Positions 1 through 6,050 of a DNA stretch of 6,370 nucleotides are shown piece by piece. Position numbers and translations under genes: made by a program. Below the pieces are notes generated by a model. It did no database searches and was not told the origin of the DNA. It worked only from the letters and a program-made list of their open reading frames with translations. Position 1 is the first letter of the stretch. Each line of letters begins with the position of its first letter. Source of the DNA: Bacteroidales bacterium GP3 (lineage in GTDB: Bacteria > Bacteroidota > Bacteroidia > Bacteroidales > Muribaculaceae); the NCBI GenBank assembly GCA_001701075.1, contig DAAK01000210.1:1-6370 (forward strand), written 5' to 3'.

Positions 1-62
1 GAACATGCTGTCATTACAGCCAATGCGATTGTGGTCGCTACATACAAACTCTTGCTTTTCAT
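1..62 (-). CDS. Lipoprotein, N-terminal fragment (runs off window)
   Basis: Only the first 20 complete codons and two bases of the next are present. On the minus strand an ATG at 62-60 opens a frame reading MKSKSLYVATT, then IALAVMTAC and a serine. This is a textbook lipoprotein signal peptide: two lysines at positions 2 and 4, a hydrophobic core (residues 6-17) and a lipobox M-T-A-C with the acylated cysteine at residue 20. The mature protein would be lipid-anchored in the envelope, as is common for Bacteroidota surface or periplasmic lipoproteins. Its function cannot be told because the mature part lies outside the window. It is divergent from the GH78 gene with 172 nt between the starts. 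I saw no convincing minus-strand promoter; the nearest resemblance is TTATTTTG (122-129), which lacks the A at the second position and has no partner -33 box. Confidence 0.72.
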   Translation of the reverse strand, partial: MKSKSLYVATTIALAVMTAC

Positions 63-195
63 AAGTAAATTCTTTTTTATTTAATTATAAACAATGAAAC
101 CGGATTTAGATTAATTGACTCCAAAATAAATGGCAAACGACATATTACTGATGGCTAAAGATCATATAATATTACTACTTTCAAGAAATATTCAT

Positions 196-203
196 TAACT
201 TTG
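196..203 (+). promoter_or_regulatory. Candidate -7 box of the GH78 gene
   Basis: TAACTTTG matches the Bacteroidota primary-sigma -7 consensus TAnnTTTG and ends 31 nt before the ATG at 235. No clear TTG appears at the usual 19-21 nt upstream, where the sequence is TTAC at 172-175. The promoter is therefore either weak, activator-dependent or a chance match. The rest of 63-234, between the two divergent genes, is A/T-rich and shows nothing else I can name. Confidence 0.45.
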
Positions 204-234
204 CAGAGCAGATTCTATTATCTCTACATATATT

Positions 235-2508
235 ATGCTACAAGCTACTAAACCTTATTTCCCTTCTACCCATTTGAAGCTAAAAATATTTCTTATATTA
301 CTGGTATCTTCATTTTCTATCCATGCAAACAGCGAATATCCAAGATGGATCACATCAAGCGATTGTAACAACAATGAAGGATCAATGATGTGCCTGCAAA
401 GATTCGTCTATCTTGATACTATTCCTGAAAGTGTCCCTGTTAGAATTTCAGTTGATAGTAAATATTGGTTATGGATTAATGGAGTCCTTGTTGTTAGGGA
501 GGGAGGAGTAAAAAGAGGGCCAAATCCCCAGGATTCCTATTATGACTCCATCGATATGTCACCATGGCTAAAGAATGGAGAGAATATAATTTCCGTACTG
601 GTATGGTATTTCGGGAAAAAGGGTTTTTCTTATAATCCATCCGGACAGACAGCTTTCTTTCTTGACAGCCCTTCAATAAAATCATTAAATTCTGATATTG
701 AATGGACTGGAACAATTCATCCGGCATATTACATACCGGATGGAGAAACTCCAAACTATCGGCTTCCTGAATCTAATATCGGATTTGACGCGAGATTGGA
801 TATAATGAATTGGCAAAGCCGGAATAATGGTTGGCCAGAAGTAAAAGTACTTGGCAAAGAAGGAGATGCTCCATGGGGTGCACTTCACCATCGCATTATA
901 CCAATGTGGAAAGACTTTGGCATATCCGAATATAAATCTGTCAAAGTAAAAGAAGGGGCGGAAGCTGATACTGTAATCGCTAAACTTCCGTATAATTCAC
1001 AGGTTATGCCGCATATGGATATCCAGGCTCCTGAAGGTATGACAATCAGTATTGCTTCTGATAATTATAGAGGCGGAGGCGCGCCAAATGTCCGGTGTGA
1101 ATACATAACCCGAGCAGGGCAACAGGAATATGAGAATATCGGATGGATGAATGGAGAGAATATTATCTATATTATTCCCAAGAATGTAAGGATTAATCAT
1201 TTGTCTTACAGAGAAACCGGTTATGATGCTGATTTCAAAAGCAATTTTTCGTGTAGCGATCCATTCTTAAATCAATTATATGCCAAAGCAGGCCGCACAC
1301 TCTATCTGACAATGCGGGATACCTATATGGATTGTCCCGACAGAGAAAGGGCTCAATGGTGGGGAGATGTGGTCAATGAATCTGGAGAGGCTTTCTACGC
1401 TCTTTCAAGGTCGAGCGACTTACTGATGAAGAAAGGAATGTATGAACTCATTGGATGGCAAAAAAACGATGGAGCATTATTTTCACCGATCCCTGCATCT
1501 AATTGGGACCAGGAATTGCCTGGCCAGATGTTGGCGGCAATAGGTCACTATGGCTTTTGGAATTATTATCTTAACACTGGCGACCTTAATACTATATCAG
1601 ACCTTTATGATGGAGCAAAACGATATCTTAACCTCTGGCAAAAGACGTCTGACGGCATAATGGAAAATCGTAAAGGAGGTTGGCATTGGGGAGACTGGGG
1701 CGACAATATCGACAAGGAAGCTTTATATAATGCATTATATTCACTTGCCCAAAGAGGCGTCATGGAAATGGCTGAAGCTTTGGGGCGGCAACACGACTGC
1801 GATTCTATAGCTTCTGAGATGGCCATGCATAAAAATGCTTTCAATAATTATTTTTGGAATGGAGAGTCTTATCGAAGTCCAGGCTACACGGGTTGCACAG
1901 ATGATAGGGTTCAGGCGTTAGCCGTGGTGGCAAGCTTAGCTGACAGAGATAAATATAATTCTATTATCAAGGTCCTTGAAAAATGTGAACATGCAAGTCC
2001 ATATATGGAAAAGTATGTCACAGAAGCCTATTTTGTAATGGGATATGGAGAGCAAGGGTTGATAAGAATGAAAAAGCGCTTCAAAGAGATGGTTGAGCAT
2101 CCTGATTACTCGACTCTGTTTGAGGGCTGGGGAATAGGCGCAGATGGATTTGGGGGAGGAACGTCAAATCATGCTTGGAGTGGAGGAGGATTGACAATAT
2201 TGTCGCAATATGTGGCCGGCATATCTCCCCTGTCACCAGGTTACGATAGATTCAAGATAGCACCAAATCCATGTGGCCTTGAATATATCAAGTTGACAGT
2301 GCCTACTGTCAAAGGAGATATTGATTATAGAGTTATAAATAAGAATGACGAATTAATCATCGATCTTAAATGTCCTTCAAGCATAGAAGCTGAAATCCAT
2401 ATTCCTGAAGATTTTTCAGAAATCACAATCAATGGAATCAGACAGGAAAACTATGTGGCACTGAAAGGTGGTGACTGGATGATAAAAGCAAGAAAGCAAA
2501 GGCAATAG
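235..2508 (+). CDS. Secreted alpha-L-rhamnosidase-type glycoside hydrolase (GH78-like)
   Basis: Predicted exported enzyme of 757 aa that would release terminal alpha-L-rhamnose from glycans. Residues 17-32 form a hydrophobic signal-peptide core ending SIHA, so it is probably periplasmic or surface-exposed; there is no lipobox. A beta-rich N-terminal part (about 35-150, with WLWING) resembles the accessory sandwich of rhamnosidases. The (alpha/alpha)6-barrel catalytic part spans about 340-680 and a short C-terminal beta domain about 680-757. The motif DCPDRERAQWWGD (366-378) gives D366, E371 and D378. These have the same spacing as Asp567, Glu572 and Asp579 of Bacillus RhaB. E630 in STLFEGWG matches the general-base position, and H646 in SNHAWSGGG and WGDW at 485-488 are further family landmarks. 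It starts at the only ATG that keeps the signal peptide. It has no SusC/SusD neighbour here. Family is fairly sure; rhamnose specificity is inferred, since GH78 relatives include enzymes of untested substrate. Confidence 0.85.
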   Translation: MLQATKPYFPSTHLKLKIFLILLVSSFSIHANSEYPRWITSSDCNNNEGSMMCLQRFVYLDTIPESVPVRISVDSKYWLWINGVLVVREGGVKRGPNPQDSYYDSIDMSPWLKNGENIISVLVWYFGKKGFSYNPSGQTAFFLDSPSIKSLNSDIEWTGTIHPAYYIPDGETPNYRLPESNIGFDARLDIMNWQSRNNGWPEVKVLGKEGDAPWGALHHRIIPMWKDFGISEYKSVKVKEGAEADTVIAKLPYNSQVMPHMDIQAPEGMTISIASDNYRGGGAPNVRCEYITRAGQQEYENIGWMNGENIIYIIPKNVRINHLSYRETGYDADFKSNFSCSDPFLNQLYAKAGRTLYLTMRDTYMDCPDRERAQWWGDVVNESGEAFYALSRSSDLLMKKGMYELIGWQKNDGALFSPIPASNWDQELPGQMLAAIGHYGFWNYYLNTGDLNTISDLYDGAKRYLNLWQKTSDGIMENRKGGWHWGDWGDNIDKEALYNALYSLAQRGVMEMAEALGRQHDCDSIASEMAMHKNAFNNYFWNGESYRSPGYTGCTDDRVQALAVVASLADRDKYNSIIKVLEKCEHASPYMEKYVTEAYFVMGYGEQGLIRMKKRFKEMVEHPDYSTLFEGWGIGADGFGGGTSNHAWSGGGLTILSQYVAGISPLSPGYDRFKIAPNPCGLEYIKLTVPTVKGDIDYRVINKNDELIIDLKCPSSIEAEIHIPEDFSEITINGIRQENYVALKGGDWMIKARKQRQ

Positions 2509-2554
2509 ATCTTGTCATCTTCTCTCATTCCAAATGCTACTAATGCAAGTCAGA

Positions 2555-2572
2555 TTAATAAATATTTATTAA
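2555..2572. repeat. 18-bp perfect A/T palindrome
   Basis: TTAATAAAT at 2555-2563 is followed directly by its exact reverse complement at 2564-2572. It lies 47 nt after the GH78 stop and about 170 nt before the LTxxQ gene. It could be a dimeric-regulator site or simply a by-product of very A/T-rich sequence; nothing else supports a function. Confidence 0.5.
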
Positions 2573-2592
2573 CAAATAAGTTAAGGAATAAT

Positions 2593-2626
2593 AAAAAGAA
2601 AAGTCTGATTAAACTTTCAATTTTTT
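2593..2626 (+). terminator. Possible weak terminator after the GH78 gene
   Basis: AAAGT (2600-2604) pairs with ACTTT (2613-2617) across an 8-nt loop. An interrupted A-tract upstream (2593-2597) can pair with the T6 run at 2621-2626. The arrangement of hairpin then T-run fits an intrinsic terminator for the upstream gene, but the stem is short, A/T-rich and bulged, so read-through is likely. Confidence 0.3.
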
Positions 2627-2640
2627 AAGATGTCAAAGTA

Positions 2641-2689
2641 TCGTGAACAGCAAAAAACAGTCCTGTCTTAAACAATGGGATGTTCACGA
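2641..2689. repeat. 9-bp inverted repeat in the leader of the LTxxQ gene
   Basis: TCGTGAACA (2641-2649) and TGTTCACGA (2681-2689) are perfect reverse complements separated by 31 nt. They are the only G/C-containing structured element in an otherwise A/T-rich gap, and the right arm ends 50 nt before the ATG at 2740. They could form an mRNA stem with a large loop, or be two half-sites for a DNA-binding protein. The loop is too long and lacks a T-run for an intrinsic terminator, and 31 nt is far too short for an invertible promoter of the Bacteroides type. Confidence 0.5.
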
Positions 2690-2739
2690 GAGAAAACTAA
2701 AATAAACTAAGAACAAACACACACTAAATTTTAAGAAAC

Positions 2740-3321
2740 ATGATTAAGAAAGTAATTTTAAGCATCGCAATCGTATCAGCAGCAGCACTCTCATCTTTCG
2801 CAGCAAACGATAACAAGGCAAACACCGATAATAAGGCTCGCACCGAATGCTCAAAGAATAGCGGCGAGTGCAAGAAAGCAAAACATGGAAAAGGCGATAA
2901 GGCCGGTTTCGGAATGAGAGCTTTCGAGGGCATCGACCTTACTGAAGCTCAGAAGACACAGCTTGAGGCTCTTCGCTCCGACTTCAAGGCAAAGAAAGAA
3001 GCTTCAATGAAGGAAAGAGGAGACAAGAAAGATAAAAATGAGAACCTCACTGCAGAGCAGAAGCAACAGTTGAAAGCTGAGAAGATGGCAAAGCGCCAGC
3101 AGGCACAGCAAGAGTTCAACGACAAGGTAAAGAATATTCTTACTCCTGAGCAGTACACCAAATACCTTGATAACACCAAGAAGATGGCAAGCAACAAGGA
3201 TAAGAGTATGAAAAAAGGAGGAAAGCACTCTAAAGGCCAGAAAGGCAATCACGCTAAGAACGGCAAAAAGGGTCAGCGTAAAGCTACCAAAAGCCAGAGC
3301 AATAACTATAAGCAAGCTTAA
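2740..3321 (+). CDS. Exported basic LTxxQ-motif protein (Spy/CpxP-like)
   Basis: A 193-residue exported protein. Residues 1-22 are a signal peptide (MIKK, hydrophobic stretch, cleavage near SSFAA), so it acts in the periplasm. Three LTxxQ motifs, LTEAQ (67-71), LTAEQ (103-107) and LTPEQ (134-138), sit in a charged helical region of about 64-148. This is the hallmark of the Spy/CpxP family of small all-helical envelope-stress chaperones and sensors. Two flanking segments are unusual: an N-terminal stretch with C37 and C44 plus many lysines, and a Lys/Gly/His-rich low-complexity tail (about 148-193) that makes the protein strongly basic. The two cysteines could form a disulfide or bind metal. 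The gene stands alone and ends at a strong terminator. No TAnnTTTG promoter is visible upstream, so an alternative sigma factor or read-through is possible. Family call is good; the chaperone role is inferred. Confidence 0.8.
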   Translation: MIKKVILSIAIVSAAALSSFAANDNKANTDNKARTECSKNSGECKKAKHGKGDKAGFGMRAFEGIDLTEAQKTQLEALRSDFKAKKEASMKERGDKKDKNENLTAEQKQQLKAEKMAKRQQAQQEFNDKVKNILTPEQYTKYLDNTKKMASNKDKSMKKGGKHSKGQKGNHAKNGKKGQRKATKSQSNNYKQA

Positions 3322-3329
3322 TATATAAT

Positions 3330-3383
3330 CACTCATCTACTGAGTGCCAAAAAGGCAGCAATCCCGCGATTGTTGCCTTTTTG
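3330..3383. terminator. Bidirectional intrinsic terminator between convergent genes
   Basis: A 16-bp stem pairs 3348-3363 (CAAAAAGGCAGCAATC) with 3368-3383, closed by a CCGC tetraloop, with one G-T wobble inside. It carries A5 on one flank and T5 on the other, so it can stop the LTxxQ gene from the left and metY from the right. A smaller 6-bp hairpin, CACTCA (3330-3335) with TGAGTG (3341-3346), stands immediately beside it. It lies 26 nt after the LTxxQ stop codon (main stem) and 44 nt after that of metY. Confidence 0.88.
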
Positions 3384-3427
3384 CAGTATTTTATGCCCCT
3401 GCTATTTTGTGTAATAATAGTGTGAAA

Positions 3428-4718
3428 TCAGACTTTGTCGAGAGCCTGTGACAGGTCGGCAATGATGTCGTCGATGTGTTCTGTACCTATACTGAGGCGT
3501 ACGGTGGAAGGCGTGATGTGCTGACGCTCAAGTTCATCAGGTTCGAGTTGGGAGTGTGTTGTCGTGTATGGGTGGATTACGAGAGATTTCACATCTGCTA
3601 CATTTGCAAGAAGTGAGAAAATCTGAAGCGAGTCGATAAACTTCCATGCATCTTTCTCATTTCCCTTTATCTCAAAAGTGAATATAGAGCCAGCCCCATT
3701 GGGATACAACTTGTTGTAGAGCTCGTGATCTTTATGTTCAGGGAGTGATGGATGATTCACTTTCGACACCTTTGGATGGTTAGCGAGAAACTCCACAACC
3801 TTTAGAGCATTCTCCACATGACGTTCCACGCGAAGTGAAAGCGTCTCAACCCCTTGTAGAAGTATGAAGGCATTGAAGGGTGAGATGGTGGCTCCCGTAT
3901 CTCGGAGTAGGACAGCACGTATGCGAGTCACGAAAGCGGCTGGTCCAGCAACATCTGCAAATACAGCACCATGATAGCTTGGATCCGGTTTTGCCAGTGT
4001 CGGGAATTTGTCTGGGAAGTCTTTCCATGGGAAAGAGCCTCCGTCTACAATGACACCGCCGAGAGAAGTGCCGTGGCCTCCGAGGAATTTTGTTGCTGAA
4101 TGCACCACAACATCAGCTCCTTGTTCTATCGGTCGGGCAAGGAATGGCGTGCCAAACGTGTTGTCTACAATCAGCGGGATATTGTGGCGGTGAGCAATCT
4201 CAGCTAAAGCTTGAAGATCTGTCACATCGCAATTCGGATTTCCGAAAGTCTCCACAAAAAGAAGCTTGGTGTTGGGGCGTATTGCCTTTTCTACGACTTC
4301 GAAGTCACTGACATCCACAAAAGTGCTTTCCACTCCCTGGGTTGATAGAGTATGACTGATGAGATTGGTGGAACCTCCGTAGAGATTATCTGCGGCCACT
4401 ATATGGTCGCCATTCTGGGCAATGTTCTGGAGTGCATAAGTGATGGCCGCCGCCCCACTGGCTACAGCAAGTCCTGCCACGCCCCCCCTCAAGAGCTGCT
4501 ACCCGATCTTCGAGAACTCCTTGTGTAGAGTTAGTGAGTCGTCCGTAGATATTGCCAGCGTCACGTAGCCCGAAGCGGTCTGCTGCATGCTGTGAGTTAT
4601 GAAAAACATATGATGTTGTCTGATAGATAGGCACTGCACGGGCGTCTGTTGCAGAATCCGGCTGTTCTTGGCCTACATGAAGTTGTAGGGTCTCGAAATG
4701 AAGTTTGTTTGTTGCCAT
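3428..4718 (-). pseudogene. metY: O-acetylhomoserine sulfhydrylase (MetY), interrupted by a +1 frameshift
   Basis: This PLP enzyme makes homocysteine (or methionine precursors) from O-acetyl-L-homoserine and sulfide in the cytoplasm. The frame from ATG 4718 is a good MetY start: HFETLQLHVGQ, then IYQTTSYVF at 31-39 and YGRLTNST at 58-65. After E77 it leaves frame in a G7 run (plus-strand C7, 4482-4488) and stops at 4386 after about 31 unrelated residues. The other frame resumes with GGVAGLAVASG and continues to 3428. Deleting one G gives 429 aa, the usual family length, with D185 (VDNTFG, pairs with the PLP ring nitrogen) and the Schiff-base K210 in SATKFLGGHG. The downstream frame has only a TTG just before the run, so it is not a gene of its own. 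The rest is undamaged, pointing to a recent event or a sequence error. Cystathionine gamma-synthase is a less likely relative given length and N-terminus. Divergent from the Lrp-type gene. Confidence 0.88.
4482..4488. repeat. Seven-base C/G homopolymer at the metY frameshift
   Basis: The plus strand reads C7, so metY mRNA reads G7 right after the GAG codon for E77. With six G's the frame continues as GGG GGC GTG GCA (G-G-V-A), the conserved continuation of the enzyme. With seven it reads GGG GGG CGT GGC (G-G-R-G) and fails. Runs like this gain and lose bases by slippage and are also a frequent site of base-calling error. Confidence 0.85.
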
Positions 4719-4761
4719 AATCTGTATCTTTTTATTGTTAATATTCTTTGTTTTTCGGTTG

Positions 4762-4792
4762 CAAAATTAATAACCTCAAAAACTTTCTCCAA
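4762..4792 (-). promoter_or_regulatory. metY promoter
   Basis: Read on the minus strand, TTG (4792-4790) is followed after exactly 20 nt by TAATTTTG (4769-4762), matching the Bacteroidota -33/-7 pattern. Transcription should begin near 4755, leaving a leader of about 37 nt before the ATG at 4718. Confidence 0.75.
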
Positions 4793-4808
4793 CAATATTG
4801 CAAAGTTT
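4780..4808. promoter_or_regulatory. Candidate Lrp-type operator between divergent promoters
   Basis: AAACTTT (4780-4786) and AAAGTTT (4802-4808) form an inverted repeat with arm centres 22 nt apart, about two helical turns, centred at 4794. The repeat covers both -33 elements, and the two -7 boxes (4762-4769 and 4821-4828) are nearly symmetric about the same point. AATATT also occurs twice, at 4794-4799 and 4813-4818. Lrp/AsnC dimers typically bind A/T-rich dyads spaced by helical turns beside their own gene, so this is the natural binding region; binding itself is inferred. Confidence 0.45.
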
Positions 4809-4828
4809 AGAAAATATTACTAATTTTG
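4798..4828 (+). promoter_or_regulatory. Promoter of the Lrp/AsnC-family gene
   Basis: TTG (4798-4800) and TAATTTTG (4821-4828) are separated by exactly 20 nt, the ideal Bacteroidota arrangement. Transcription should start near 4835, giving a leader of about 88 nt before the ATG at 4923. The leader contains CAGCAG twice (4878-4883, 4894-4899) but no clear hairpin. Confidence 0.75.
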
Positions 4829-4922
4829 CGTCTTAAAATAGAAGATTTATTCTGATATGTTATTCCAGAAGAGTTCTCAGCAGAAATTTTTTCCAGCAGC
4901 TTTTCTCAATATAATTTAGGTT

Positions 4923-5396
4923 ATGAGCGACAAACTTGACAAGACTGATCTGTCAATATTAGAAAAACTACAAAAAGATGGACGATTGACCAACAAAGAA
5001 CTGGCCTCTGCTATTCATCTCTCTCCGACACCAACATTTGAAAGAGTGAAGAGATTGGAACGGGATGGATATATACGTAAATATGTAGCAGTACTTGATC
5101 CCAACAAACTCGATTGTGGATTTGTGGCATTCTGTTATCTGAAAATGAAACAGCATACTTATGAAAATGCCACCCGCATAATGGAGGCTGTAAAGAATGT
5201 GCCTGAAATTGCCGAATGCTATAATATATCTGGCGATTATGATTTCCTTTTGAAAATATATACCCGCGATATGAAGTCATATCAACAGTTTCTGCTCCGC
5301 ATCCTTGGAGAGATTGATTGCATAGGCTCCTTAAACAGTTCCTTTGTGCTCGGCGAAGTAAAGAATGAACATTTGCTTCCCTTGTCTTCTGATTAA
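4923..5396 (+). CDS. Lrp/AsnC-family transcriptional regulator
   Basis: A 157-residue cytoplasmic DNA-binding protein of normal family length. The N-terminal AsnC-type winged helix spans about 6-62 (LDKTDLSILEKLQKDGRLTN, then ELASAIHLSPTPTFERVKRL and GYIRKYVAVLD). A linker leads to the C-terminal RAM ligand-binding/oligomerisation domain, about 65-148, with the family signature GDYDFLL at 104-110. Such proteins sense amino acids, assemble as octamers or larger, and commonly regulate a neighbouring amino-acid gene and themselves. Here the neighbour is the divergent metY, sharing a compact promoter region, so a sulfur amino acid such as methionine is a reasonable but unproven effector. The start is the first ATG and gives the standard N-terminus. 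No terminator follows, and the Nim-like gene begins 88 nt downstream, so partial co-transcription is possible. Confidence 0.92.
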   Translation: MSDKLDKTDLSILEKLQKDGRLTNKELASAIHLSPTPTFERVKRLERDGYIRKYVAVLDPNKLDCGFVAFCYLKMKQHTYENATRIMEAVKNVPEIAECYNISGDYDFLLKIYTRDMKSYQQFLLRILGEIDCIGSLNSSFVLGEVKNEHLLPLSSD

Positions 5397-5408
5397 GGTC
5401 TCCATACT

Positions 5409-5416
5409 TATCTTTG
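5409..5416 (+). promoter_or_regulatory. Candidate -7 box of the Nim-like gene
   Basis: TATCTTTG matches TAnnTTTG and lies 68 nt before the ATG at 5485. The nearest upstream TTG (5382-5384, inside the end of the lrp-type gene) is 24 nt away, longer than the preferred 19-21, so this promoter is less convincing than the three with ideal spacing. Confidence 0.4.
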
Positions 5417-5484
5417 ATGTAATCATCATCATTCAGGAATTTCTGCGAAAAGTAAAAATTATAACTAACATATAAGATAGAATT

Positions 5485-5967
5485 ATGAGACAGATGAGAA
5501 GGAGTGAACATCTGAAAGATGCTCAATGGGCACTGGAGGTATTTGATAGAGCTCCGTATATCACTATGAGTATGACGCGACCCGACGGTTCGTCTTATGC
5601 CGTGCCATTGAATATTGTGAGAAAGGATGATTCAATATTCTATTTTCACTGCGCTTTTGAAGGAGAGAAGATTGATTGCCTGAAGCATAATCCAATTGTC
5701 AGCCTTTTGGCTGTAAGTCGATGCTCCCCGAAATACGAGGAAGAGAAAGACAACTTTACCGAATATTTTAATTCTGCAATAGCCCTTGGAAAGGCAGAGA
5801 TTGTGGAGGATGATAAAGAAAAGATAGAGGCCTTACGTCTTATATGTGAAAGATTCCTTCCCAAATATATGGATCATTTCAACCAAGCCATCTCTCGAAG
5901 CCTCTACAAGACCAGTGTCGTCAGAATAACACTCACAGAACCTCCTGTTGGTAAAAGCAAACCATAA
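5485..5967 (+). CDS. Pyridoxamine 5'-phosphate oxidase-fold, Nim-like flavin protein
   Basis: A 160-residue cytoplasmic protein with the split-barrel fold of the PNPOx-like family, closest in pattern to NimA-type 5-nitroimidazole reductases. Landmarks are an N-terminal MRR-S-E segment (4-8), SSYAVPLN (36-43) and FYFHCAFEGEKID (52-64), where H55 is in the position of the active-site histidine of Nim proteins. NPIVSLLAV (69-77) follows, and a C-terminal strand VVRITLTE (145-152) closes the barrel. Family members bind FMN or related flavins as dimers; chromosomal Nim-like proteins are common in Bacteroidota and most have unknown physiological substrates. Nitroimidazole reduction or resistance cannot be claimed from sequence. 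Translation could start at 5485 or at the second ATG at 5494, whose MRRSE is the more usual family N-terminus. It lies between the lrp-type and arsR-type genes with no obvious functional link. Confidence 0.82.
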   Translation: MRQMRRSEHLKDAQWALEVFDRAPYITMSMTRPDGSSYAVPLNIVRKDDSIFYFHCAFEGEKIDCLKHNPIVSLLAVSRCSPKYEEEKDNFTEYFNSAIALGKAEIVEDDKEKIEALRLICERFLPKYMDHFNQAISRSLYKTSVVRITLTEPPVGKSKP

Positions 5968-5987
5968 AAATCATGGAACATTTTTTT
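5962..5987 (+). terminator. Possible weak terminator after the Nim-like gene
   Basis: CCAT (5962-5965) can pair with ATGG (5973-5976) across a 7-nt loop, followed four bases later by T7 (5981-5987). The T-run is convincing but a 4-bp stem overlapping the stop codon is marginal. Confidence 0.25.
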
Positions 5988-5997
5988 ATCAAAATAA

Positions 5998-6029
5998 TTT
6001 GGTAGATTTAAAAATTGTTTGTAATTTTG
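5998..6029 (+). promoter_or_regulatory. Promoter of the ArsR-type gene
   Basis: TTTG (5998-6001), a 20-nt spacer and TAATTTTG (6022-6029) make the best full consensus promoter in the window. Transcription should start near 6036, leaving a leader of about 15 nt before the ATG at 6051, so control is probably at initiation rather than in the leader. Confidence 0.82.
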
Positions 6030-6037
6030 CGAACAAT
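6014..6037. promoter_or_regulatory. Candidate ArsR autoregulatory operator
   Basis: ATTGTTTG (6014-6021) and CGAACAAT (6030-6037) are inverted repeats matching at 7 of 8 positions. The 8-nt spacer between them is exactly the -7 box. A dimeric winged-helix repressor bound here would block RNA polymerase directly. ArsR-family repressors usually bind such interrupted dyads over their own promoter; the assignment to this particular protein is inferred from adjacency. Confidence 0.55.
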
Positions 6038-6050
6038 AAACTAGATAAAT

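Noticed and set aside
2641..2689. Invertible promoter flanked by inverted repeats
   Set aside because: The arms are only 9 bp and enclose 31 nt with no promoter-like sequence. Known Bacteroidales invertible promoters have longer repeats and larger segments, and no recombinase is visible.
2725..2732. TAAATTTT as a -7 box for the LTxxQ gene
   Set aside because: It lacks the final G and would place the transcript start almost on the ATG at 2740; no -33 box is present.
2949..3336. Two long minus-strand open frames (99 and 110 codons) opposite the LTxxQ gene
   Set aside because: They are antisense to a lysine-rich gene, which gives long stop-free leucine/serine/phenylalanine-rich frames automatically. 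They contain no recognisable domain and overlap each other.
3428..4492. Treating the 354-codon metY 3' frame as an independent shorter enzyme
   Set aside because: Its only possible start is a TTG immediately before the G-run, with no promoter or leader of its own, and it lacks the N-terminal residues (Y58, R60) needed for cofactor and active-site formation.
5011..5526. 171-codon minus-strand frame opposite the Lrp-type gene
   Set aside because: It overlaps a clear regulator gene and the Nim-like start, shows no family pattern, and would erase a well-supported gene.
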